DNA from: BM003 sp963783695
GTDB taxonomy: Bacteria; Pseudomonadota; Gammaproteobacteria; Steroidobacterales; BM003
DNA length: 64,000 nucleotides
Assembly: GCA_963783695.1 (NCBI GenBank)
Contig: CAWAOM010000006.1
Coordinates: 62,001 to 126,000 of the forward strand
Direction: 5' to 3'
Shown: piece by piece, positions 17,454 to 25,006 of the stretch
How the letters are laid out: the number at the start of each line of letters is the position of its first letter
Position numbering within the stretch: position 1 is the stretch's first letter
Notes under the pieces: generated by a model
What the model was told of the DNA's origin: nothing
Databases searched by the model: none
Seen by the model: the letters and a program-made list of their open reading frames with translations, nothing else
Position numbers and translations under genes: made by a program

Positions 17454-18827
17454 ATGACTCAAACACAGCCATACGATGAGATCCTCGGTTGCCCGAGATG
17501 CGACCGCAGCCCTCTGCAACAGGACGATGACGGTCTGCTTTGCGGCGGCTGCAAAACCCGCTTTCCGTTGTTCGAGGGAATACCATGGTTGTTCGCAGAA
17601 CCGGCCGCCGCAATCGCAGAATGGCGTCAGCGGCTGGATATGGTTGTCGCCAAACGCGACCACGATGCGAAGCTGCTCGAACAACGCCTGGCCGGACGTG
17701 ATCTGAGCGCGCTGACGCGCCAGCGTCTGGAGTTGCTCGCCCGCGCCTATCGCGACAATGCTCGTGCCCTAGTAGAGCTGCTGCAGCCCATGCAGGTCTC
17801 GGGAGACATGCCGTATGCCACCCAACTCGCATTGCGGACGCGAATGCCGGCACCGCAGGGCATCGCCACCTACTACGCCAACATTCATCGTGACTGGGGC
17901 TGGGGCGACGAAGAAAACGCGATCTCTCTCGACCTTGTCAGCGCCGCACTCGGTGAGCAATCCGCGCCTGGAAGAGTACTGACACTCGGCGCCGGCGCCT
18001 GCCGCCTCGCCTACGACGTGCACCGTGCACTGGCACCGACACACAGCATCGCGCTGGATATCAATCCCTTCCTGCTGTTTCTGGCTGCGCGCCTTTTGCG
18101 TGGCGAAAACATCCAGTTGCATGAATTTCCGATCGCGCCGCGACGACTCGCGGACAGCGCGGTATTGCGCGATCTTGTCGCTCCGGAGCAGACCGGCGCG
18201 GATTTTCAGCTAATTCTCGCTGATGCACTGCGACCACCGTTTGCCCGCGAGAGCTTCGATACCGTCATTACGCCGTGGCTGGTGGATATCGTGTCCGAGG
18301 AATTCGCCGCGCTCGCCAGGCGCATCAACGGCCTGCTGCGCAAGGGAGGACGGTGGGTCATGTTCGGGTCGTTGTCCTTCGCTCATCAGGACGCGGCACT
18401 TCGCTACAGCCTCGAAGAGGTCCTCGAACTGGCTGAGCAGGCAGGTTTCGCCGCGCCACGGCCGCAGGAAACCACGATCCCTTACATGTGCTCGCCGGCG
18501 AGCCGCCATGGCCGCCGCGAAAATATAGTCACATTTGCGACAGAGAAACTCAAACCGGTCAAGCGTGCGCAACGCCACAGCGCTCTGCCGGAGTGGATCA
18601 TCGAGCGTGACAAGCCGGTTCCGTTGCTTCCGTCATTCGAGATGCAGGCAATGTCGACCCGTGTCTACGCGCTGCTCATGGGGATGATCGACGGGCGCCG
18701 GACGATACGCGAGATGGCGGCAATAATGGAGCAAAAAAGACTGATGACGCGGCAGGATGCAGAGCCGGCGATTCGCAGTTTTTTGATCAAAATGTTCGAT
18801 GAGAGTCAGCAGGGCGAGAACAGCTAA
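17454..18827 (+). CDS. SAM-dependent methyltransferase with N-terminal zinc ribbon
   Basis: A 457-residue protein. Two pairs of cysteines (C13/C16 and C30/C33: CPRC and CGGC) form a Trm112-like zinc ribbon, followed by FEGIPWLF. A class I methyltransferase domain starts near residue 170 with VLTLGAGACRLAYD as the SAM loop and an acidic ALDINPF strand. The C-terminal 50 residues (LMGMIDGRRTIREMAAIME) look like a PqqD-type or winged-helix add-on. The start follows a GGGAGG by one base, closer than normal, but the longer frame upstream has no good start. The acceptor is unknown. The stop is five bases from the convergent HEPN gene. Confidence 0.8.
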   Translation: MTQTQPYDEILGCPRCDRSPLQQDDDGLLCGGCKTRFPLFEGIPWLFAEPAAAIAEWRQRLDMVVAKRDHDAKLLEQRLAGRDLSALTRQRLELLARAYRDNARALVELLQPMQVSGDMPYATQLALRTRMPAPQGIATYYANIHRDWGWGDEENAISLDLVSAALGEQSAPGRVLTLGAGACRLAYDVHRALAPTHSIALDINPFLLFLAARLLRGENIQLHEFPIAPRRLADSAVLRDLVAPEQTGADFQLILADALRPPFARESFDTVITPWLVDIVSEEFAALARRINGLLRKGGRWVMFGSLSFAHQDAALRYSLEEVLELAEQAGFAAPRPQETTIPYMCSPASRHGRRENIVTFATEKLKPVKRAQRHSALPEWIIERDKPVPLLPSFEMQAMSTRVYALLMGMIDGRRTIREMAAIMEQKRLMTRQDAEPAIRSFLIKMFDESQQGENS

Positions 18828-18832
18828 GCCTT

Positions 18833-19603
18833 TCAGATCCGCGTCATAATCGTTTCCAGGCGGCGCGACAATCCGACGATAACCGTCCAGTTGGAACCGA
18901 CGATATCTTGCGAGTGGGCGAGATTGTTGCGTAACGACTCTATCTCCTTGAGGCGTTGTTTGCCCTCGCGGATCGAACCAAACCCGGCATCCTCCCGAAT
19001 GCGGTCATCGTTCAGCAGAATCCTGCCCTTTTCGCCAAACTGAAGACAGTCAAGTAACTCGACCCGCTCTTTTCGCCGCTGTCTCTCCTCGAACAGGGTA
19101 CGCGCTTTTTGCAGACGCCCTGCACTGACCACCTGCTGCCAGCTATCGTCGGGATACTTCTCGCGAACAATCCTAGTGATGTAAGTCTCGAGGATCGTGA
19201 TCATGCCAAACAACCACATCCTGACCGGCGGCTTGTGGACCTCGCGCAGAGAAACGTAGGCGCCGACATGCCCAAGCATGGCAACGAAACAAAACGGATG
19301 TTTTTCCAAAACCAGAATTGCATCCGCGAGATTGCCGGTTTCGGGCAAAATCTGATTCTCGTAGAAGGACTCGATGTGATCGAGACAGGCGCCGCTGTCG
19401 AGGTTTTCTCGTCGTGCATAACCGACGACAGCACCATTGCGCCTGACCCCGACGATATCCAAGCCACTCGTGTCCATCCACTCCGCGGCGACTCGCGCCT
19501 CGCGCACGCCGTCAACGGAGTACAACGGTTCGGCAATATCGATTGCCGCAAACCCTTCAGTGAAAAGGCGGCGCATTCGCGCCTGCCTGGTCAGGCGGTC
19601 CAT
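18833..19603 (-). CDS. CBS-like / HEPN (Swt1-like) two-domain protein
   Basis: A 256-residue soluble protein. Residues about 20-122 read like a CBS pair (SGLDIVGVRRNGAVVGYARRENL at the first, RMW at the end). Residues about 125-250 are all-helical with RNNLAH (225-230), an R-x4-H motif as in catalytic HEPN ribonucleases and close to the Swt1-type HEPN. HEPN domains are RNases in many toxin-antitoxin, CRISPR and abortive-infection systems. No antitoxin-like MNT gene is adjacent: the next genes are an amidohydrolase (upstream on the same strand) and a convergent methyltransferase. A nucleotide-sensing RNase is a possible reading, not proven. The domain call rests on motifs by eye. Confidence 0.6.
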   Translation of the reverse strand: MDRLTRQARMRRLFTEGFAAIDIAEPLYSVDGVREARVAAEWMDTSGLDIVGVRRNGAVVGYARRENLDSGACLDHIESFYENQILPETGNLADAILVLEKHPFCFVAMLGHVGAYVSLREVHKPPVRMWLFGMITILETYITRIVREKYPDDSWQQVVSAGRLQKARTLFEERQRRKERVELLDCLQFGEKGRILLNDDRIREDAGFGSIREGKQRLKEIESLRNNLAHSQDIVGSNWTVIVGLSRRLETIMTRI

Positions 19604-19621
19604 TTCACCTCCATCACGCGA

Positions 19622-21001
19622 TCACGAGCCCTCTGGCGGATATTCCAGCGCTGCGAGCATAGCGTCCAGGGCGGCGCGATCGAACCATTGCCCGCGCAAC
19701 ATAACGCCGTCTATGCCGCGAGTGTTAGCAATGCTGTCCAGCGGGTTGTCGCGCAGCAGGACAAAATCGGCAGTCGCCCCCGGCGCGATGACGCCGGATT
19801 GACCGTCCTCGCCGAGAAAGCGAGCCGGATTGGCAGTGCCGGTCAGCAGCGCCTCATACGGGCTCAGACCGGCAGCGACCAGCAGCTCCAGTTCCTCGTG
19901 AACGCTGAACCCCGGCACATTAAAAACCTGCGGCGCATCTGAACCCAGCAGCAACCCGGCGCCGGCCTTGTGCAAAGCGAGGATCAGCTCCGACCTGATT
20001 CGAAGAAAGCCCGTTGCCCGATCCGGCGTGTAATTGCCGGCGCTGGCGATCTCGTTTTTTCGCCGCGCATACTCTGCCCGCAGCCGCGGCGCGACAAAAC
20101 GCATCTCGGGCCGGCCAAGCAACTCCTCGGCCGTCTCAGGGCCCGCCCAATTGACCATCAGCGCCTGGGTTGGCACGTTCCAGACACCGGCGCTCGCGGT
20201 CCTCTCCGCCCACTCTGCTATGTTGCCATCGGCGGCCAGAGGCGCAATCGAAAAACCGAAAAATCCCCATTCGGCGGGCGCCGGAAGTGCCGCAGCAGGC
20301 ACCAGCGCCTGCATATAACCATCGAGGTGATCGATGCTCGCCTGACCGGCCTGCAGCGTGCGCGCGAGCCCGACATCGACCGAGACATGCCCGGCAAACG
20401 GCATCCCGACGCCGCTTGCCTCGGCCGCAATGGCTTCGAATGCGGCGACGGACAAGCCAGGGTGGAGTTTCAGGAAATCGTATCCGGCAGCCTTCTGTTC
20501 GCGCACCATGCTGGCGCCCGCCTCCGGAGTGGTCACCGAGCGGCCGTTCAGCGACGGACCGGAGGTGACCAGGCGCGGCCCAACGCGAGTGTTATCGGCG
20601 AGCTGTTGCCGGAGTTCGAGATGCTCCGGGCGGCCGAGCATACCCCGAATCAGAGTGATGCCATTGGCCACAAAGAGCTGGAGAACACGATCGAGGTATG
20701 CGGGATCACTCACCGGGTCGGGGACATGCGCATGCATTTCCGCCAGGCCCGGAATCAGGTAGCGGCCCGCGGCATCGATCGTCACGGCTTCAGCGGGGAT
20801 TCGCACTGCGCCATCCGGGCCGACGCTGGCAATCGCACCAGACACTATGACCACAGTGTGGTGCGGCAGTATCTCTGCCGAGCGCATCGTAATAACCCGC
20901 GCCCCGGTAATTGCAACCGTCTCGCCTGACGCGGCGCCAGCCGGCGCGGCAACGAACAGCGCCAGAACCACCGTCAGCAGCACAAACCCGAGTCTCACCA
21001 T
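19622..21001 (-). CDS. Exported amidohydrolase (imidazolonepropionase-like)
   Basis: A 459-residue amidohydrolase with a signal peptide (cleavage near AGAAS). Metal ligands seen: HAH in LAEMHAHVPD, a histidine in FAGHVSVD, another in SIDHLDGY, and the aspartate in LLLGSDAPQV; this is the usual binuclear or mononuclear metal site of the superfamily. The ATG at 21001 has GGAGG ten bases upstream and gives a clean signal peptide; an earlier ATG would add 43 residues. Exported members of this group often hydrolyse dipeptides or cyclic amides; the substrate is not identifiable here. It precedes the HEPN gene by 18 bases, so the two may be co-transcribed. Confidence 0.85.
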   Translation of the reverse strand: MVRLGFVLLTVVLALFVAAPAGAASGETVAITGARVITMRSAEILPHHTVVIVSGAIASVGPDGAVRIPAEAVTIDAAGRYLIPGLAEMHAHVPDPVSDPAYLDRVLQLFVANGITLIRGMLGRPEHLELRQQLADNTRVGPRLVTSGPSLNGRSVTTPEAGASMVREQKAAGYDFLKLHPGLSVAAFEAIAAEASGVGMPFAGHVSVDVGLARTLQAGQASIDHLDGYMQALVPAAALPAPAEWGFFGFSIAPLAADGNIAEWAERTASAGVWNVPTQALMVNWAGPETAEELLGRPEMRFVAPRLRAEYARRKNEIASAGNYTPDRATGFLRIRSELILALHKAGAGLLLGSDAPQVFNVPGFSVHEELELLVAAGLSPYEALLTGTANPARFLGEDGQSGVIAPGATADFVLLRDNPLDSIANTRGIDGVMLRGQWFDRAALDAMLAALEYPPEGS

Positions 21002-21212
21002 CAGCCTGTTTCCTCCCGCCACCACCATCAGAGAAGCGGCTGCGCCATCTTTACACCGGCGCAAGGCAATTTCCCTGCATAAAACGGCTAATGGTTTAAC
21101 CCAGCGCGTCCTGCCGTGCAAGTGCGGCACGACCGGGCCGCAATACCCGGGTGGTTAATCCCGCCTGGCGCAACAACGTATGCGCAGGTCGCGGGTCTGC
21201 GGCAAAAGCAAC

Positions 21213-21233
21213 GCCCCTCGTTTGACGAGGGGC
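21213..21233 (-). terminator. Terminator of the TlpA-TPR-ExbBD operon
   Basis: GCCCCTCG and its complement form an eight-base stem with a five-base loop; on the minus strand it is followed by GTTGCTTTTG. It lies about 33 bases after the AgmX-like stop and closes the long leftward operon. Confidence 0.7.
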
Positions 21234-21265
21234 AAAGTACCGGGAGAATCGTGCGCCGACCGAGG

Positions 21266-22225
21266 TCAGGCGGGGAAGAAATCTATGGGCTTGGTAGTGG
21301 TTATCGTCTCGACCTCACGCGCCTCGAACCTGAACATCTTGACCCGGTTGACCAGCTTGCGTTCCAGGTCGGGGTCGGACAGATCGGAGGACACCACTTC
21401 GCACATACTGATCGCCCCGGTCGGCTCGATCGTAAATTTCAATACGAGCTTACCTTGCAGCGCCGGATTCTTGCGTAATGCACGATTATAAAGCGCGTAA
21501 ATTGCGCCTTTGTTGCGATCGAAAACCAGTTCGATCTCTTCGCGCGAACGCGCTGCCATGTTGCTCTGGCCGTCACGCCGTGCCTCGCGGCTGGGTGCCT
21601 TGGCCTGAATTGCGCTGGCCACCTTCGTGGTCTCCCGTCCCTCCAGTCCGCCACCCCCGGTATTGCGCGAGAGGCCCGCAGTATTGATGCCCCCGGATGC
21701 CTTACCGACCGACGATGTGATCAGGGAACGCTCGTCGCGGGGGCCGTCGCCGACACCCGCATCCAGCGATTGCCGGGTCTTGACCGAAGCAATAGCCTGG
21801 TTATCGCGCAGCTCGGCCAGTTCCTCCATAAACGGAGACAATCTGGCAGCGGCTTTTTCACGCGCATCGACCTTCGCAACCTTTGGCTGCTCAACCGGCT
21901 CCGGTTGCCGTATTTCCGGTTCGGGCTCCGGTTTCGGCTTGGGTTGCTCAACCATCTGTTCCGGCTCCGGCTCTGGCTCTTTCTGCGGTACCACGACGGG
22001 AGGCGGTGGCGGCAGCTCTTTACGTTCGAGAATCAGTTGCGCATAGCGCTCGGGAATCTGCTGCTCCGCGTTGCGATCGATGTCCGGCCTCGGCAACCAC
22101 GGCATCAGGATCGCCAGTGCCAGCAACACTCCGCAAACGTTCAGGAGAATCTTGCGAAAGCGCTTTTCCTCGGTCGCCGACAGCGACCAGGGCAGCTCAT
22201 AGATTCTGTAGTACGTGGTCGTCAT
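21266..22225 (-). CDS. AgmX/PglI C-terminal domain, TonB-like energy transducer
   Basis: A 319-residue inner-membrane protein: cytoplasmic N-terminus, one membrane helix (about residues 26-44), a proline/glutamate-rich periplasmic linker (about 69-115, many PEP and PKP units), a low-complexity glycine part, and a C-terminal AgmX/TonB-like domain (about 225-319; GKLVLKFTIEPTGAIS). Proteins of this design pass force from an ExbB/ExbD-type proton channel across the periplasm; in myxobacteria AgmX-domain proteins are part of the gliding apparatus. It is the last gene of the operon, 13 bases after the first ExbD gene, so this motor appears complete. The target protein is unknown. Confidence 0.85.
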   Translation of the reverse strand: MTTTYYRIYELPWSLSATEEKRFRKILLNVCGVLLALAILMPWLPRPDIDRNAEQQIPERYAQLILERKELPPPPPVVVPQKEPEPEPEQMVEQPKPKPEPEPEIRQPEPVEQPKVAKVDAREKAAARLSPFMEELAELRDNQAIASVKTRQSLDAGVGDGPRDERSLITSSVGKASGGINTAGLSRNTGGGGLEGRETTKVASAIQAKAPSREARRDGQSNMAARSREEIELVFDRNKGAIYALYNRALRKNPALQGKLVLKFTIEPTGAISMCEVVSSDLSDPDLERKLVNRVKMFRFEAREVETITTTKPIDFFPA

Positions 22226-22238
22226 GCCATACTTCCTT

Positions 22239-22748
22239 TTACGCGGTTGTCTCTGCGCCGCGCTGCATTACAGCGAGTGAGATTCGTCCATAGTCGGCAT
22301 CGGTACAGGTCGCCATAACCTTTTTCAGCAACCGGTAAGGGATCTCCTTGTCACCCATGATCGTGACCTCGCGCCCGGCGATATCGGCTGCCACTTCACG
22401 ATCCATCATGCGATTGGTTTGCGAAACCAATGCCGTTTTCAAGGTTTCGATTACCAGCCCCTTCTGCGCCATGACATCGGCAACGCTGGCAACGGCCGCG
22501 CCCTGGATCAGGATGTCGTCATCGGTTACCAGGATCACCACGGTCTCACGCGGCTTTTCCTGAGCAACAGACTCGGGCATCTCGACGTCCTTGGCGTTCG
22601 GCAGCACCTGCACGTCCGAACTGTTCACCAGCAGGAAGAACACCAGGATCGTAAAAATGTCCATCAGCGACACGAGGTTCAACGCGGTGCTGCCGCGATT
22701 GCGCTTGTGATGACTCTGCATACGGCGCGCGTGTTTCGACTTGATCAT
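22239..22748 (-). CDS. ExbD/TolR-type protein with conserved membrane Asp
   Basis: A 169-residue ExbD/TolR family protein with one membrane helix at about residues 26-44. The helix keeps the proton-path aspartate: LVSLMDIFTILVFFLLV. A periplasmic domain (VVILVTDDDILIQG.AV) follows. With ExbB it makes a proton-driven motor. The ATG overlaps the stop of the other ExbD gene (ATGA), as expected for proteins made in fixed ratio. The N-terminus is very basic (SKHARRMQSHHKRNR), cytoplasmic. It contrasts with its neighbour, where this aspartate is replaced. Confidence 0.9.
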   Translation of the reverse strand: MIKSKHARRMQSHHKRNRGSTALNLVSLMDIFTILVFFLLVNSSDVQVLPNAKDVEMPESVAQEKPRETVVILVTDDDILIQGAAVASVADVMAQKGLVIETLKTALVSQTNRMMDREVAADIAGREVTIMGDKEIPYRLLKKVMATCTDADYGRISLAVMQRGAETTA

Positions 22749-23233
22749 AACGGCGCATCTCCAATCGCAATTTCAGGGAATAATTCGGCCTTGACTACAT
22801 TCGCCGCCTGAACGACATCGGCAACCCGTACCGTGTCCATCACCTGCACCAGAATGTCGTAAGACACTTCAGGCTCAAGCAGGATGGTCGCATCGAGTTT
22901 CTCCGGAAACCTCGCCTTGACCTGCTGCAGATATTGCGACAGCGCGGCGTAATCGTACTCACCATCGCTGAGCTCAAACCGCTGCAGATTTCCCGCACTG
23001 CGATCCCCGACCTCCAGCGCATCGGCGCGCACGGTAATTTCCAGCTGCAGCTCCTTCGGCGGTTCGCCCGGAGCGGAGGAAGACCCCGGGAGATTCAGCT
23101 CGAGGATAGCCATGCGGGAAAATACCGCGGTGATCAACAGGAACGGCACCAGAATCACCATCAGGTTCATAAACGCCGTGATGTTCAATTCGGCCACCTC
23201 GCGGTGGCGATGCCTGCGGGATCGCTGATACAT
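22745..23233 (-). CDS. ExbD/TolR-type protein lacking the membrane Asp
   Basis: A 162-residue ExbD/TolR family protein, basic N-terminus (QRSRRHRHREVAELN), one membrane helix at about residues 20-42 and a periplasmic domain. In the helix the usual aspartate position reads asparagine (ITAFMNLMVILVPFLL), so this subunit probably cannot carry the proton relay and would pair with the Asp-containing ExbD next door. Start and stop are shared with neighbours: TGATG with ExbB upstream, ATGA with ExbD downstream. Confidence 0.88.
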   Translation of the reverse strand: MYQRSRRHRHREVAELNITAFMNLMVILVPFLLITAVFSRMAILELNLPGSSSAPGEPPKELQLEITVRADALEVGDRSAGNLQRFELSDGEYDYAALSQYLQQVKARFPEKLDATILLEPEVSYDILVQVMDTVRVADVVQAANVVKAELFPEIAIGDAPL

Positions 23234-23880
23234 CAGGCCGCCTCCTGCGAGTTCCCTTCCGTAAGCGTGTTGAGGAACTTGACCGACGCCATCTCGAGAC
23301 TGTCCACCAGCTCAGTGGTTTTGGTCTGCAGCAATGCATGCAGAAGCAGCAACGGTATAGCGACCATCAACCCGAATGCGGTCGTGTTCATTGCCACCGA
23401 AATACTGGCCGAAAGCAAGTCCGCCTTCTCCGCCGGGTTCGCCGCCGATACCGCCGTGAACGCACGGATCAGGCCAATGATGGTTCCGAGCAGTCCGAGC
23501 AACGTGGCGATATTGGCAAAAGTCGCCAGGTAGTGGGTGCGTTTTTCAAGGCGCGGCACGACTTCCATCAGGCTCTCTTCCATCGCTTTCTCGATATCGT
23601 CACGACGGCGCGCGTTACGAACACGATTCAGTCCATACGACAGAATCTGCGCCACAGCGGTCTTGGAAGAGGACACAACACCGTGTGCCTGTTTGTAGTT
23701 ACCGGCTTTCAACATAGGGGCGAGCTTGTTCCATATCATCCGGTTGCGGGTGCCGGACAGGCTAAGAAAAACCCATCGCTCTATGGCAATCGCAGCGCCG
23801 ATCGCAAACACGAGCACGATCGGGTACATGAACAAACCCCCATCCTGAAAAAAGCTCACGATGGTTGCGTAAATTTCCAT
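23233..23880 (-). CDS. MotA/TolQ/ExbB proton channel protein
   Basis: A 215-residue inner-membrane protein with three hydrophobic helices (about residues 15-35, 115-140, 155-180) and the family block LATFANIATLLGLLGTIIGLIRAF. It forms the channel pentamer around ExbD helices and turns the proton gradient into mechanical work. It is the first motor gene in this operon, followed directly by two ExbD genes and the AgmX transducer. A 41-base gap separates it from the small exported protein gene upstream, the largest gap within this part of the operon. Confidence 0.92.
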   Translation of the reverse strand: MEIYATIVSFFQDGGLFMYPIVLVFAIGAAIAIERWVFLSLSGTRNRMIWNKLAPMLKAGNYKQAHGVVSSSKTAVAQILSYGLNRVRNARRRDDIEKAMEESLMEVVPRLEKRTHYLATFANIATLLGLLGTIIGLIRAFTAVSAANPAEKADLLSASISVAMNTTAFGLMVAIPLLLLHALLQTKTTELVDSLEMASVKFLNTLTEGNSQEAA

Positions 23881-23921
23881 GACTATTCCTCCAGTTTTGA
23901 CATAAGCGTACTAATTCAAAT

Positions 23922-24395
23922 CTACTCATCGAGCGCGGATGAATCTGTGACCCGGGTCCCGAATAACGTGTCGTAATAGTCAATCCGACGACGGAATTCG
24001 TCACGATCAACTGGCTCGAGAATTTCGTTGACCAGGCTGTTTACCGGACGACCCGGCAACTGCCCGAGTTCGGCCTTTTTCCATGGCACGATATAGAGAA
24101 CTTTCGGCAACTCCTGGTTACCGGTAATGACAGTGCTGTCAAGATCGAGTCTGTCCATTGCAGTGGCGTTGCGCGCAACCGCTGGCGGCTCCACTACAGC
24201 GGGTTCTGCATCTTCTGCACCACTCGCCGTCGGCTCCGCCACGGCGGCCGTGGCAAGGTCGCCGCCCGCGCGATCAAACGAGACCGCCGGTTGCAGATCA
24301 TCGGTCGCAGCAACAGGGCTCGCCGCCTCATTGGCGAAAATCGCCAGTGGCGCCAGCAGTACTGCAATCCCGCTAACGAAGAGTTTGCCGTTCAC
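23922..24395 (-). CDS. Small exported protein of the TPR/ExbBD operon
   Basis: A 157-residue protein with a signal peptide (cleavage near IFANEA). The middle is alanine/proline/glutamate-rich and probably disordered; the C-terminal 60 residues hold what seems a conserved block, TVITGNQELPKVLYIVPWK followed by a short helix (VDRDEFRRRIDYYDTLF). I do not recognise a named family. The start is GTG, overlapping the stop of the TPR lipoprotein (GTGA, 24392-24395), so it is coupled to it. A periplasmic linker role between TPR proteins and the motor is possible but only inferred from position. Confidence 0.7.
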   Translation of the reverse strand: MNGKLFVSGIAVLLAPLAIFANEAASPVAATDDLQPAVSFDRAGGDLATAAVAEPTASGAEDAEPAVVEPPAVARNATAMDRLDLDSTVITGNQELPKVLYIVPWKKAELGQLPGRPVNSLVNEILEPVDRDEFRRRIDYYDTLFGTRVTDSSALDE

Positions 24396-25006
24396 GGCGA
24401 CACCTGGGCAGTGCGTTGCTCGGCATCGACGCGGCGGCTGACTTCGACTATCCAGCGTTCCGTCTGTTCGTCCTGCTGGCCGTCGAGATCCTGGTAACTG
24501 CGGTATGCCGCCAACGCCGCCTCCGGTTCAGCGAGGTACAGATCCAGCAAAATTCCATAGTTACGATAGGCGAGCGCATATTGCGGATCGACCGCAATTG
24601 CCTGTTGATAGGCCTCGCGTGCATCCTCGAAACGGCCCTGCTGACGATACAGAATACCGAGCTCGGTCCACGCCGCTGCGCTTTGAGGATTGACCCGCAG
24701 CGCCTCGCCAAATGCCGCTTCCGCCCGCTCCGGCTGCCCGCCCTTCAAGTGCAGGATTCCGAGGTTGGTCCACGGCCCCGAAAACTGCGGGTAAGCGCTC
24801 GCCAGTTGCTCGAAAATCTCCTGGGCACGGCCATCCTCGCCACCGTACATCAGCGCCACACCATCGACGAAATTGACCATCGCCGTCTCGGGAACGACCG
24901 CTTCCGCGTCTTGCGCCTGCGGCTCAGGCTGCGGTGCCGATGCGCACCCGGCCAGCGCGCCAATCGACAGCGCCGCTACCAGTTTCGTTCTAGTTGATGT
25001 TTTCAA
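24392..25006 (-). CDS. TPR lipoprotein
   Basis: A 204-residue lipoprotein with lipobox LAGC and about four TPR units (GPWTNLGILHLKGGQPERAEAAFGEAL; AAAWTELGILYRQQGRFEDAREAYQQAI; YALAYRNYGILLDLYL). I placed the start at a TTG (25006): it has GGGAG nine bases upstream and gives a textbook lipoprotein signal (MKTSTRTKLVAAL...). The open frame runs on upstream inside the larger TPR gene, but those starts would put 10 or more charged residues before the signal. It overlaps the end of the 930-residue TPR gene by 17 bases. The layout is like GltE-type TPR lipoproteins of gliding systems. Confidence 0.82.
   Translation of the reverse strand: MKTSTRTKLVAALSIGALAGCASAPQPEPQAQDAEAVVPETAMVNFVDGVALMYGGEDGRAQEIFEQLASAYPQFSGPWTNLGILHLKGGQPERAEAAFGEALRVNPQSAAAWTELGILYRQQGRFEDAREAYQQAIAVDPQYALAYRNYGILLDLYLAEPEAALAAYRSYQDLDGQQDEQTERWIVEVSRRVDAEQRTAQVSP

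Noticed and set aside
21800..22000. A repeat array suggested by recurring PEPEPE/GGTTCCGG-like codons
   Set aside because: This is the proline/glutamate-rich linker of the AgmX/TonB-like protein, not a DNA repeat element; units vary and have no spacers.
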